Part shown: piece by piece, positions 18,389 through 27,008 of the stretch
Numbering within the stretch: the first letter of the stretch is position 1
Layout of the letters: each line of letters opens with the position of its first letter
The notes under the pieces: model-generated
The model's database searches: none
What the model was told of the DNA's origin: nothing
Seen by the model: the letters and a program-made list of their open reading frames with translations, nothing else
Program-made: the position numbers and the translations under genes
DNA from: Mesorhizobium sp.
GTDB lineage: Bacteria > Pseudomonadota > Alphaproteobacteria > Rhizobiales > Rhizobiaceae
Direction of reading: 5' to 3'
Assembly (NCBI GenBank): GCA_004020315.1
Contig: SAQG01000001.1
Span: 496,001-560,000 of the forward strand
DNA: 64,000 nucleotides

Positions 18389-18880
18389 ATGGACGCCACA
18401 TCACTCGCGACGCTTTGGGCCACCGTTGCCCTCGTCATTTTTCTGGCCATTGCCGTCTACATCAAGGTGCCTAGGCTGATCGCCAAGGCGCTTGACGCCC
18501 GCGCCGACAAGATCAGCAACGAGCTTGAAGAAGCGCGCCGGCTGCGCGAGGAGGCCCAGCAATTGCTCGGCCAATACCAGCGCAAGCGCAAGGAAGCCGA
18601 GCAGGAGGCCGCCGACATCGTCGCCGCCGCCAAGCGCGAGGCCGACATGCTGGCTGCCGAGGCGCACCAGAAGACCGAGGACTATGTCGCCCGCCGCACC
18701 GCGCTTGCCGAACAGAAGATCGGTCAGGCCGAGCGCGAGGCGATCAGCGAAGTGCGCGCCAGCGCCGTCGATATCGCCGTCGAAGCCGCCCGCACGCTGC
18801 TCGCCGGCAGGATTGACGCAAAGGCGGGTGCCGACCTGTTCCAGGCCTCGCTTCAGGACGTCAAGTCCAAGCTGAATTAA
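18389..18880 (+). CDS. atpF: F0F1 ATP synthase subunit b
   Basis: This 163-residue protein has an N-terminal membrane helix (LATLWATVALVIFLAIAVYI) and an Ala/Glu-rich amphipathic stalk. The ATG at 18389 follows GAGGAGCG and gives MDATSLATLW; the open frame upstream belongs to overlapping b' sequence in another frame. It pairs with b' to form the peripheral stalk that holds F1 against rotation. It is the last gene of the operon and is followed by an intrinsic terminator. Confidence 0.97.
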   Translation: MDATSLATLWATVALVIFLAIAVYIKVPRLIAKALDARADKISNELEEARRLREEAQQLLGQYQRKRKEAEQEAADIVAAAKREADMLAAEAHQKTEDYVARRTALAEQKIGQAEREAISEVRASAVDIAVEAARTLLAGRIDAKAGADLFQASLQDVKSKLN

Positions 18881-18903
18881 CCGACTTCATCCAGAAGTTA
18901 TCG

Positions 18904-18933
18904 AAGCCGCCCGGGAAATCTGGCGGCTTTTTT
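18904..18933 (+). terminator. Intrinsic terminator of the F0 operon
   Basis: AAGCCGCC and GGCGGCTT form an 8-bp stem with a ten-base loop, followed by a run of six T (18928-18933). It lies 24 bases after the atpF stop and is the clearest intrinsic terminator in the window. Confidence 0.9.
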
Positions 18934-18969
18934 GCGCGCGGTGGTGAGATCGGCGAAAGCGGCTGAGTA

Positions 18970-19117
18970 ATCTTCCTGCTTGAGGGGGAGATGTCACCGA
19001 AGGCGACAGAGGGGGTCGCCTCGGCTGGCGCGACGCCGTGTGGGACGGAGAAGGTTGGCGTTTGCGCGCGGCTACCCTCTCTGGCCTGCCGGCCATCTCC
19101 CCCTCGAGGGGGGAGAT
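18970..19117. repeat. Palindromic element, intergenic copy (same family as in glyQ and glyS)
   Basis: The element lies between the F0 terminator and the convergent rnhB gene. The right arm (ccatctccccctcgaggg and onward) is canonical, while the left arm is degenerate (atcttcctgcttgagg). Inside, the arms carry the same sub-blocks as the coding copies: gagggggagat, a short stem, then agagggggtcgcc. It is about 148 bp. Because it is noncoding here, its sequence is free to decay, which fits the imperfect left arm. Confidence 0.85.
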
Positions 19118-19190
19118 TACCCGCTCAGCCGTCTTCGCCAATTTCCTCCGCCCGGCACCAAGGCGCGAAGGTTGGATCGACGGTGTCGCC

Positions 19191-19886
19191 TCAATCCAAG
19201 CCGGAAAGGCACTCTTCGTCCTGCACTTCGGTTCCGCCAAGCCGGAACGGTGCGAAGGACGCGCGGTGCAGCCGCGCCACCGGCCCATGCACCTCGATCG
19301 CCGTGCGGTGGCGAACTGTGGCGTAGCCCATATGGAGCTCGAATCCGTAATGCGCGTGGTGGCTGCCGCAGCCGCACATCATGCGGTCGCGCATCACCTT
19401 GGCGACGATCGAGGCGGCGGCGATGGACTGCGAGCGCTGGTCGCCCTTGATCAGCGCTCTGCCTTCACATGGCAGTCCGGGTGGCACGTCTCGGCCGTCG
19501 GCCAGGGCCAGCTTTGGCTGTACAGAGAGCCCGACCAAAGCGCGGCGCATAGCCTCCAGGCTGGCCTTGAGAATATTGCTGCCATCGATGCCTTCCGCGC
19601 TGACCGAGGCCATCGACACGCCAAGAGCGGAGCCAAGGATTTTCAGGAACAGCGCCTCGCGCTGCAGGTGGCTGAGGCGCTTGGAATCGTCGAGGCCGTC
19701 GGGAATGTTGGCGGGATCGAGCACCACCGCTGCCGCGACGACCGGCCCGGCGAGCGGGCCACGGCCGGCCTCGTCCATTCCCGCCACCGGCCACAGGCCT
19801 TCGGCCATCGCCTTCGTCTCGAAGGAGAAATCGGGTCTCTCAACGATTTCGAAGAGAAGCGGAGAATCAGAACGCGCGCGAGCCAT
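19191..19886 (-). CDS. rnhB: Ribonuclease HII
   Basis: This 231-residue enzyme removes RNA from RNA-DNA hybrids and incises at single ribonucleotides in DNA. Motifs are [20 protein letters not shown], with catalytic Asp and Glu, then DDSKRLS, a middle [10 protein letters not shown] with the third Asp, and [17 protein letters not shown]. The ATG at 19884-19886 gives [13 protein letters not shown]; the frame runs further upstream without family similarity. The gene is convergent with the F0 operon, with the palindromic element between them. Confidence 0.97.
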   Translation of the reverse strand: MARARSDSPLLFEIVERPDFSFETKAMAEGLWPVAGMDEAGRGPLAGPVVAAAVVLDPANIPDGLDDSKRLSHLQREALFLKILGSALGVSMASVSAEGIDGSNILKASLEAMRRALVGLSVQPKLALADGRDVPPGLPCEGRALIKGDQRSQSIAAASIVAKVMRDRMMCGCGSHHAHYGFELHMGYATVRHRTAIEVHGPVARLHRASFAPFRLGGTEVQDEECLSGLD

Positions 19887-20042
19887 GTTGCGGCGAGGTT
19901 CGCATCGGCTCTGATTCTCCGCAAGCCCCTTCGGGTCGGGCGGGGCACCGGACCCGGAGGGCACCGTCTGCAAGCCCGGGGACAGGACAGGCCGGACGGG
20001 ATTTTTTTCATATGCCGCCGGCAACGGCGGCACATGATTTCT

Positions 20043-21248
20043 TCAAAGCAGCATCAGTTGCTCGGTTGCCTTGGCTGCGGCGACGAACTGGTCGGTCCTG
20101 AGCGATCGCCGCTCGGCGTTGAGGCCAAGCCGTTTGGCGGCGATCTCGAAGCGCCGGCCGATCTGCCAGGCATAGGGGCCGGAGCCTTTCATGCGCTTGC
20201 CCCATTCCGAATCGTAATCCTTGCCGTCGCGCATCGAGCGGATCAGCGACATGACGTGACGGTAGCGGTCCGGATAATGACGCAGCAGCCAATCCTTGAA
20301 GATCGGCGCGACCTCCAGCGGTAGGCGCAGCAGGACATAGCCGGCCTCGCGCGCTCCTGCTGCACGTGCCGAATCGAGGATGCGCTCCATCTCCTGATCG
20401 GTCAGGCCGGGGATGATCGGAGCGACCATGACCGAGGCCGGAATGCCGGCATCCGAAAGCTGTCTGATCGCCTCCAGCCGCTTGGTCGGCGTCGACGCGC
20501 GTGGCTCCATCGTTCTGGCCAGCATGCGGTCGAGCGTCGTCACCGACAGCGCCACCTTGGCCAGCCCGCGTCCGGCCATGCGCGACAGAATGTCGATGTC
20601 GCGCGTCACCAGCGCGGATTTGGTGACGATGCCCACCGGGTGGCCGCGCGCCTCCAGCACTTCCAGGATCTCGCGCATGATCCGGTACTGCTTCTCGACC
20701 GGCTGGTAGGGATCGGTGTTGGTGCCGATGGCAATGGTACGCGGCTGGTAGCCGTCCTTCGACAGTTCCTTGTCGAGCAGCCGCGCCGCATCCGGCTTAG
20801 CGAAAAGCTTCGATTCGAAATCCAGCCCCGGCGACAGCCCCATGAAGCTATGCGTCGGCCGGGCAAAGCAATAGACGCAGCCATGCTCGCAGCCACGATA
20901 GGGGTTGATCGAGCGGTCGAATGAAATGTCGGGCGATTCGTTGCGGGTGATGATAGTGCGCGGCTTCTCGACCTGCACCTCGGTTTTGAAGGACGGCAGC
21001 TCCTCCAGCGAATTCCAGCCATCGTCGAACACATGCCGGCTGACTGGTTCGAACCGCCCGGACGGATTGATGCCGGCGGACCGGCCGCGATTACGCTCCG
21101 GACGGATACGGACGCCACTCTGCTCGATCATTGCATTGGCCATCTCGGCTCTTCCAGCCCCGAAGGCGGCAATGTCGGCACGTACGATCTGTTCCATTTT
21201 CGCCCTCTCCCAGGGACTGTCGGCTGGCTGTCGAATCGCTCTGTTCAT
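20043..21248 (-). CDS. PA0069 family radical SAM protein
   Basis: This 401-residue protein has NPYRGCEHGCVYCFARP, with the CxxxCxxC iron-sulfur motif binding S-adenosylmethionine, followed by THSFMGLSPGLDFESKLFAK. This is characteristic of the PA0069/SPL-like group. A photolyase-like role is sometimes proposed, but the reaction is unknown. The start is set at the ATG giving MNRAIRQPADSPWERAK, with a weak AGGA upstream; a start at MEQIVRAD (near 21197) is possible. It lies nine codons' distance or more downstream of no coding partner and is transcribed towards rnhB, 156 bases away. Confidence 0.88.
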   Translation of the reverse strand: MNRAIRQPADSPWERAKMEQIVRADIAAFGAGRAEMANAMIEQSGVRIRPERNRGRSAGINPSGRFEPVSRHVFDDGWNSLEELPSFKTEVQVEKPRTIITRNESPDISFDRSINPYRGCEHGCVYCFARPTHSFMGLSPGLDFESKLFAKPDAARLLDKELSKDGYQPRTIAIGTNTDPYQPVEKQYRIMREILEVLEARGHPVGIVTKSALVTRDIDILSRMAGRGLAKVALSVTTLDRMLARTMEPRASTPTKRLEAIRQLSDAGIPASVMVAPIIPGLTDQEMERILDSARAAGAREAGYVLLRLPLEVAPIFKDWLLRHYPDRYRHVMSLIRSMRDGKDYDSEWGKRMKGSGPYAWQIGRRFEIAAKRLGLNAERRSLRTDQFVAAAKATEQLMLL

Positions 21249-21347
21249 GAAAATAATCCTATTTAATCGGCTGGAACAAATCAAGAACATTTTTGCGGCG
21301 CGACGCAAAACTGGCGCTGCGCCAGGCTTTCCGCTATTCGGCTAACG

Positions 21348-21854
21348 ATGCTGAGCGTTCTCATCCAGACACTGAATGACGAGGAAAGACTTGCCCGCAC
21401 GCTCGCCTCGCTGATCGGCGGCGCGGTCGAGGGCGTGGTGCGCGATGTCATCGTCTGCGACACCGGCTCGACCGACCAGACGCACCGCGTCGCCGAACAT
21501 GCCGGCTGCCTTTATGTGGCGAGCGGCGGCATTGCTGCCGGCATCAGGCAGGCCAAGGGCGACTGGCTGCTGCTGCTGGAGCCGGGCGCGCGGCTGGCGG
21601 AGGGCTGGATCGACGAGGTCGTCGCCCACACGGCCAGGCAAACCATGCCGGCACGGTTCTCGCGGGCGCGCGGCAGCCGCGTGCCGTTCCTGTCGCGGGT
21701 GTTTTCAGGAAACCGGGCCCTGGCCGAAGGGCTGGTGATCAGCAAGCGTCAGGCCGCGGCCTTATCCAAAAACGCCCGCAGCGCCGAAGCCATCGCGCGC
21801 GGCCTTGCGACCAAGAGGCTCGACGCCGAGATCTGGGTGGCACCGACGAAGTGA
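21348..21854 (+). CDS. Small family 2 glycosyltransferase-like protein
   Basis: This 168-residue protein has the N-terminal half of a GT-A fold: MLSVLIQTLNDEERLARTLASL, then VIVCDTGSTDQTHRVAEHAG with the DxGSxD nucleotide-binding motif, and GDWLLLLEPGARL in the DxD position (here EPGA, so the metal-binding DxD is not conserved). The protein is short for GT2 and may be a minimal or inactive member. It is divergent from the radical SAM gene. The sugar donor is unknown. Confidence 0.75.
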   Translation: MLSVLIQTLNDEERLARTLASLIGGAVEGVVRDVIVCDTGSTDQTHRVAEHAGCLYVASGGIAAGIRQAKGDWLLLLEPGARLAEGWIDEVVAHTARQTMPARFSRARGSRVPFLSRVFSGNRALAEGLVISKRQAAALSKNARSAEAIARGLATKRLDAEIWVAPTK

Positions 21855-22040
21855 GGGTCCTCTCTCGCGGTAAGCGGGCGCGGGAAGGGGGCGCCCTTCG
21901 CTGGAATTCGGCGGCTCGCAAGCCGTGAGCGGAAACGGCTTGGTGGAAGCCGTATTGGCGCGACACTCCTGGGAGAATGCATATGCTTGTCGTCCTGCGG
22001 GAAACTCGCGATACTCCGCGACATTTCGGGGAGATTGCAG

Positions 22041-22976
22041 ATGAATGTATCTCAATTCGTTCGTATCGCCGTACTGGGAGCCGCTTGGTCAGTGCCGACG
22101 ATCGCGGTGGCGCAGGAATCGTCCCTTTGGTCGGTTTATGAGAACACGCTCAAATCGGCCAAGTACATCGATCTGACCCATGCCTTCGAGCCGGTGCAGC
22201 CCGTTTGGCCGGGCTTCGCCAATGCCAAGTTCAAACCGGCTGTCGCCGGGAAGGATATCGAGGGCTACGTCAAGGCAGGCGAAGAATTCACCTACGACAA
22301 GCATGGGTTCGTCGCGAGCGCCTATGAGTTGTCGACGGACCAATATGGCACGCAGCTTGATCCGCCCTCCCACTGGAACCCACTCGGTGCAACGATCAGC
22401 GACCTGCCGGCCACCTATGCCGTGCGGCCGCTCGTCGTGATCGACATCAGCGGCAAGGTGCAGACTGACGAAGGCTATCACCTTCAGGTCGCCGACATCG
22501 AAGAGTGGGAAAAAGAGCACGGCCGCATACCGGAGGGTTCGGTCGTCTTCGTGCGTTCGGATTGGTACAAGAAATGGTCCGATGCCGCCCGCTTCAACCA
22601 GAAGCCGTTTCCAGGCGTCAGCTTGGACGCGCTGAAGTTCCTGCATCTGGAGCGGAAGATTCTGTTTCATGGCCATGAGCCGCTCGACACCGACACCACG
22701 CCCAACCTCGAAGGCGAACATTGGCTGCTTCACAACGATTTCACGCAGGCAGAAGGCGTTGCGAATCTCGACAAGGTGCCAGAGGCCGGGGCGTTGGTTA
22801 CAATCGGCTTTGCCAAGCCGCTCGGCGGGTCAGGCGGATATGCGCGTTACGTCGCTATTGCACCCGCTGACTGGGCGGAGGGCGTTTCGGTCACCGAAGC
22901 GCCTGGTGTGCCGCTTTCCCGGCAAAAGGCGCCGCTCAAGCGCGACGACAACGGCGTCTTCCGTCCGACGCCCTGA
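22041..22976 (+). CDS. Exported cyclase-family (kynurenine formamidase-like) protein
   Basis: This 311-residue protein has a Sec signal peptide (AVLGAAWSVPTIAVA, cleaved near residue 24). The mature protein has IDLTHAFEPVQPVWPGF near its start, a typical cyclase-family opening, and QYGTQLDPPSHW in the position of the HxGTHxDxPxH metal motif. Two His are replaced by Gln, while the Asp and the last His remain. Such Gln variants occur in a subset of the family, so the metal site may differ from KynB. It acts in the periplasm. The ATG at 22041 has GGGAG eight bases upstream. Confidence 0.82.
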   Translation: MNVSQFVRIAVLGAAWSVPTIAVAQESSLWSVYENTLKSAKYIDLTHAFEPVQPVWPGFANAKFKPAVAGKDIEGYVKAGEEFTYDKHGFVASAYELSTDQYGTQLDPPSHWNPLGATISDLPATYAVRPLVVIDISGKVQTDEGYHLQVADIEEWEKEHGRIPEGSVVFVRSDWYKKWSDAARFNQKPFPGVSLDALKFLHLERKILFHGHEPLDTDTTPNLEGEHWLLHNDFTQAEGVANLDKVPEAGALVTIGFAKPLGGSGGYARYVAIAPADWAEGVSVTEAPGVPLSRQKAPLKRDDNGVFRPTP

Positions 22977-23171
22977 TCACTGGCGATGTCAGTCGGGAGG
23001 CCGGCCATGGCAGGTCCCATTCCAAGCGATTTTGTTGCGCAAGTTGTGACAGAAGATCCAGACGATCAGTCCCTCCGGCGCTCGCGAAAACGTGACTGTC
23101 CCGACGATAGCCATCACGATTGCTAGCGCTATCGTGGCATGAGCGCGCCGATCCTGCCACGGGAGGCAGTC

Positions 23172-23999
23172 ATGCTCCACCTATCTGCCGCCGTTCTGCT
23201 GACACTGGCTTTCTGGCCATTCGCCGCGTCGGCCCAGGAAGAGCCGCCGCCGTCGAGATGCGTTGCGATCGCCCAAGCGCTGCCGTCGGCCACCTATGCC
23301 AGCTTCACGGCGCCAAAGGCGCAGACGCCTTTGCTGGCCCAGGCCTTCGTCGACGGCGACGTTACAATCACCTATGCCGGCCATTCGACCTACGTCATCG
23401 AGACGCCCGCCGGCGTCAGGATCGCCACCGACTTTTCCGGCGTCTACGGCGCTGACCCGCTGCCGCGCGTGGTGACCATGAACAAGGCCCACCGCACCCA
23501 TTATTCGGACCATCCGGATCCCGGCATCGAATATGTGCTGCGCGGTTGGAATGCGGACGGCGGTCCGGCGCGCCACGCCCTTGTCGTGGACGACGTCTAT
23601 ATCCGCAACGTGCCCACGGATATTCGCAATGGCGGCGATCTCGGTAAGGACGGCAATTCCATCTTCATCTTCGAAGTGGCGGGACTCTGCATTGGCCATC
23701 TCGGCCATCTGCACCACCGGCTGGAGGACGCGCATTACGGCGCCATTGGCCGGCTCGACATCCTTATGGTGCCTATCGACGGCGGCATGACACTGTCGCT
23801 CGACCGGATGACTGAAATCACCGCGCGGCTCTATTCCTCGATGATCCTGCCGATGCATCGCCATTCGACCCCGATCAGCGAATTCACCGGCAGGATGGGC
23901 GACGATTTCGCGGTGGAATTCCTCTCCAGCCGGTCGCTGACGGTTTCGCTGAAGACCCTGCCTGACCGGCCGACGATCATCATCCTCGACGGGGTTTGA
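23172..23999 (+). CDS. Exported MBL-fold (UlaG-like) metallo-hydrolase
   Basis: This 275-residue protein has a signal peptide (LSAAVLLTLAFWPFAASA) and a metallo-beta-lactamase-type fold of the UlaG group: ITYAGHSTYVIETPAGVRI strands, THYSDHPDPG in the position of the HxHxDH motif (here a shortened HYSDH), and IGHLGHLHH for later metal ligands. The departure from HxHxDH makes the metal set uncertain. The ATG at 23172 has GGGAGG five bases upstream. It is 195 bases after the cyclase-family gene on the same strand. Confidence 0.78.
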   Translation: MLHLSAAVLLTLAFWPFAASAQEEPPPSRCVAIAQALPSATYASFTAPKAQTPLLAQAFVDGDVTITYAGHSTYVIETPAGVRIATDFSGVYGADPLPRVVTMNKAHRTHYSDHPDPGIEYVLRGWNADGGPARHALVVDDVYIRNVPTDIRNGGDLGKDGNSIFIFEVAGLCIGHLGHLHHRLEDAHYGAIGRLDILMVPIDGGMTLSLDRMTEITARLYSSMILPMHRHSTPISEFTGRMGDDFAVEFLSSRSLTVSLKTLPDRPTIIILDGV

Positions 24000-24129
24000 C
24001 CGCTTTGTCGCGGCCTTCTCGGCCGTGCGCGGCCTCACCATTCCACCTCTCAAATCACGCGCTGTCGCGACCTCCACGAGCCTTAATGCTCCGTCAAGCT
24101 TGCCAGAAGGATTCCGAGAGATCCTTTTA

Positions 24130-24144
24130 TTGTGCATTGCACAA
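24130..24144. promoter_or_regulatory. Perfect TTGTGCA-T-TGCACAA palindrome
   Basis: A 15-base palindrome with a one-base centre lies 113 bases upstream of the dioxygenase-like gene in an otherwise featureless 257-base gap. Its core TGC-ATT-GCA resembles the TGC-N3-GCA motif recognised by PhaR-type regulators of polyhydroxybutyrate granule genes. Assignment to PhaR is speculative; a repressor site is the general inference. Confidence 0.45.
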
Positions 24145-24256
24145 AACCTGAGCGGAGATTACCATTCCTGTGATGCGTGGCGGACGGGTTTGGGTGGCGC
24201 CTGACCGATGAGCGGCCGACGCTTCGTCGACGCCTCCCTCACAGCTGAGAATCTTG

Positions 24257-25222
24257 ATGACTCCTAACAAATCCGGTGCTGCAAGCCTCGAGTCGATCGC
24301 TCGAAACGGCAGCCTGCTGCGCCGCATTGCCGTGCGGATTCCGACTTATCTGTCGGACCTTCGCGAGAATCCGGCGTGGCTGCCGATGTTCATGCTGGCG
24401 CGCACCATGCCGGCGCGGCGGTTGCATTGGCGTGGCGCAAAACCGGTTCGACCGGCACAACAAGTCCAGGAAACGATGTTCACCGGCATCGATCGTGATG
24501 CCGTGGTCGGCGCGCTCCGCTCGGACGGGCTCTTTTCCGGACTTGCGCTGCCGCAGTCGATCCACGAGGAGATCGCCGGCTTCGCGCAGCGCACGCCTTG
24601 CTTCGGCAATTTCGACCGTCGGCTGGAGTTCCTGCCGGCCAAGCACGCGGAGGCCGAGAAGCACTTCGGCCGTCCCTTGCTCAGCGGCCACTTTTTCGAG
24701 CGGATCCTCGACTGTACCGCTGCGCTTACCGTGCAGCGCGATCCGCTGCTTCTCGACATCGCCGCCCATTATCTCGGCAGCCAGGCGAAGCTGATCACCA
24801 CGCGCGTCTGGTGGAGCTTTCCGACGAGCTCCGTCTCCGACGCCGAGAAGAACCTGGCATCGCTTGGCAAGTACCACTTCGACCTCGACGATTGGCGGAT
24901 GCTGAAATTCTTCTTCTATCTCAATCCGGTCGATGCCGAGACCGGTCCGCATGTCTATGTCCGCGGCAGCCACAACCGCCGCATCCTCAAGCACCAGTTG
25001 ACGCTCCTCGTCGGCCATCCGGCGGAAGAGGTTCTGAACGTCTACGGCGACCAGAGCCCGGTCACGCTGACCGGTGAGGCCGGTCTCGGCTTTGTCGAGG
25101 ACCCGTTCGGCTTCCACATGGGCACCGTGCCGACGCGCAAGCCGCGGCTGATGATGGAAGTCGGCTTCGGCGTTTCGCCACCCTCGCGCCGGCGGTTCCA
25201 TGGCGAGCCGGTAATTCGCTGA
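24257..25222 (+). CDS. Phytanoyl-CoA dioxygenase-like Fe(II)/2-oxoglutarate oxygenase
   Basis: This 321-residue protein has the jelly-roll iron motif in order: YHFDLDDWRMLKFFFYLNPV, where the His and Asp of HxD are about residue 212-214, then GPHVYVRGSHNRR and EDPFGFHMGTVPTRKPRL, with the distal His and the Arg that binds 2-oxoglutarate. It resembles the PhyH superfamily, which hydroxylates diverse small molecules. An ATG at 24257 is used; the base triplet before it is TTG. The substrate is unknown and no biosynthetic partner is adjacent. Confidence 0.78.
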   Translation: MTPNKSGAASLESIARNGSLLRRIAVRIPTYLSDLRENPAWLPMFMLARTMPARRLHWRGAKPVRPAQQVQETMFTGIDRDAVVGALRSDGLFSGLALPQSIHEEIAGFAQRTPCFGNFDRRLEFLPAKHAEAEKHFGRPLLSGHFFERILDCTAALTVQRDPLLLDIAAHYLGSQAKLITTRVWWSFPTSSVSDAEKNLASLGKYHFDLDDWRMLKFFFYLNPVDAETGPHVYVRGSHNRRILKHQLTLLVGHPAEEVLNVYGDQSPVTLTGEAGLGFVEDPFGFHMGTVPTRKPRLMMEVGFGVSPPSRRRFHGEPVIR

Positions 25223-25268
25223 TTTTGGCGCTGATTTTACCGAAAGCCTCTTGCGAACCTGGCCTAGT

Positions 25269-25826
25269 CTAACTTGTCTTGGTGCCGCCGCGCCGCAGAT
25301 GTTCGTCCAGGCGCGGCATGATCTCGACGAAGTTGCAGGGCATGTGCCGGTAGTCGAGCTGCGGCTTCAAAATGCCGTCCCAGGCATCCTTGCAGGCGCC
25401 GGGCGAGCCGGGCAGCACGAAGACGAACGTCGCGTTGACGACGCCGCCGGTCGCCCGGCTCTGGATCGTCGAAGTGCCGATCTTGTCGTAGGAAATACGA
25501 TGGAACACTTCGGAAAAGCCGTCCATGCGCTTTTCGAAGATCGGCTCCAGCGCCTCCGGCGTCACGTCGCGGCCGGTAAAGCCGGTGCCGCCGGTGGTGA
25601 TGACGACATCGATCGCTTCGTCCTTCGACCAGCCCAGAACCTTGTCGCGGATTTTTTCGCGGTCGTCGGTAACGATGTCGCGGGCGGCCAGAATGTGGCC
25701 GGCCTCGACGATGCGGTCGGCCAGCGTCTGGCCGGATTTGTCATCGGCGAGGCTGCGCGTATCGGAAACGGTCAGCACCGCGATGCGTACTGGAAAGAAG
25801 GAACGGCTCTCGTCAATCCTGGCCAT
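25269..25826 (-). CDS. moaB: Molybdenum cofactor biosynthesis protein B
   Basis: This 185-residue protein belongs to the MoaB/MogA family. Visible are VRIAVLTVSDTRS at the N-terminus, VVITTGGTGFTGRDVTPEAL (the molybdopterin-binding GGTG loop) and FVLPGSPGACKDAWDGIL. The family adenylates or binds molybdopterin in molybdenum cofactor synthesis. Its start overlaps the ispE end by 14 bases, so it is the last gene of the minus-strand operon. Confidence 0.95.
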   Translation of the reverse strand: MARIDESRSFFPVRIAVLTVSDTRSLADDKSGQTLADRIVEAGHILAARDIVTDDREKIRDKVLGWSKDEAIDVVITTGGTGFTGRDVTPEALEPIFEKRMDGFSEVFHRISYDKIGTSTIQSRATGGVVNATFVFVLPGSPGACKDAWDGILKPQLDYRHMPCNFVEIMPRLDEHLRRGGTKTS

Positions 25827-26715
25827 GTGCGTCAGGCTCCGATGTCATGCTTCGCGTGGCGGCGACGAACCAGTCGGGATGGCGGCTGCGGATATCGACG
25901 GCCGCGCGCTTGGCCACATTGCCGGTCTCGAACAGCCCGAAGCAGGTCGCACCGGAACCCGACATCCGCGCGAACCCCGCTCCGGCCTTGTTGAGCACCG
26001 AAAGCGCCTTGCCGATGGCGGGTTGGATCGCTCGCGCCGCAGGCTCGAGATCGTTGCGGGTGATCTCCAGCCAGTTGCGAATGCTGTGGAAGTCGAGGCC
26101 GCGCGGCAGCGGCGGCAGTCCCTCATTCTCACGATGGGAAAGCGCATTGAACACATCGGCCGTGGAGAGGGCAGTGCCGGGATTGACGAGAACCAGCCCG
26201 AGTGAGGGAAAGCCCGACACGGCCGACAATTCGTCACCAACGCCGCGCGCGATCAGCGGCTTTGCCGCGAGACACATGGGGACGTCGGCGCCCAGCGAGA
26301 GACCGATCCGCACTAGGTCGGCATCGTCGAGGTCCAGCCTCCATGTCTCAGCCAGCCCGCGCAGCACCGTTGCGGCGTCGCTCGACCCGCCGCCGACGCC
26401 GGACGCGACCGGCAGGTTCTTTTCGAGCCTGATGGCGACCGGCGGCGTATGCCGCGGACCGGCCTGCTTTCGCAGCGCGTCGCGCGCTTTCACAACCAGA
26501 TTGCTGTCGTCGAGCGGGACCGCGGAGGCGTATCGGCCCGACACGGAAAACCCGTCGCTGTCGGCAAGCTCGATCTCGACCCGGTCGCCGAAGCGCGTGA
26601 ACACCGCCAGGCTCTCGATCATGTGATAGCCGTCGGCGCGCCTGCCGGTGACGTGCAGCGCGAGATTTATCTTGGCATGCGCATGCAGTGCCCGGGCGGC
26701 AATGCCGGAATCCAC
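25813..26715 (-). CDS. ispE: 4-diphosphocytidyl-2-C-methyl-D-erythritol kinase
   Basis: This 300-residue GHMP kinase phosphorylates CDP-ME in the MEP isoprenoid pathway. It has HAKINLALHVTGRRADGYH near the start, the ATP-binding LPVASGVGGGSSDAATVL loop (about 98-115) and the C-terminal GAGFARMSGSGATCFGL loop. It sits between a small membrane protein and moaB on the minus strand. Together with the divergent ispB gene it makes this a small isoprenoid neighbourhood. Confidence 0.97.
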   Translation of the reverse strand: MDSGIAARALHAHAKINLALHVTGRRADGYHMIESLAVFTRFGDRVEIELADSDGFSVSGRYASAVPLDDSNLVVKARDALRKQAGPRHTPPVAIRLEKNLPVASGVGGGSSDAATVLRGLAETWRLDLDDADLVRIGLSLGADVPMCLAAKPLIARGVGDELSAVSGFPSLGLVLVNPGTALSTADVFNALSHRENEGLPPLPRGLDFHSIRNWLEITRNDLEPAARAIQPAIGKALSVLNKAGAGFARMSGSGATCFGLFETGNVAKRAAVDIRSRHPDWFVAATRSMTSEPDAHGQD

Positions 26716-26740
26716 GGTGTCAGTCGCGAGGGGGATGATA

Positions 26741-26926
26741 TCAGTCCTTGGCCAGACGGTATTCGCCGGTCTTCGGGTCCTTGACCAGCGTGCCCATTGT
26801 GCCGTTGGTCGCCTGCTTTTCGGTGCGCCGTATCTTGGCCGTCACGCGCTCGGCTTCCCTGACGAAGGAGCGATAGCCGAAATAGGCGAGCAGGCCGACT
26901 GCGATGAAGAAAATGATCTGTGGCAT
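26741..26926 (-). CDS. Small single-pass membrane protein, 61 residues
   Basis: The ORF encodes an N-terminal membrane helix (IIFFIAVGLLAYFGY) and a charged tail ending TLVKDPKTGEYRLAKD. The tail pattern 'DPxTGxYRxxxD' is common in small conserved Hyphomicrobiales proteins with no assigned function. It follows the S49 peptidase gene and precedes ispE by 25 bases, consistent with cotranscription. GGGAGGAG lies upstream of the ATG on the minus strand. Confidence 0.8.
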   Translation of the reverse strand: MPQIIFFIAVGLLAYFGYRSFVREAERVTAKIRRTEKQATNGTMGTLVKDPKTGEYRLAKD

Positions 26927-27008
26927 GTCAAACTCCTCCCTCGCAAGGCCGACTGCGGCGGCCGGTCGGGCCGGTCAAGCTTTCAAGTTAAACGCTTTTA
27001 CCTGTTTT

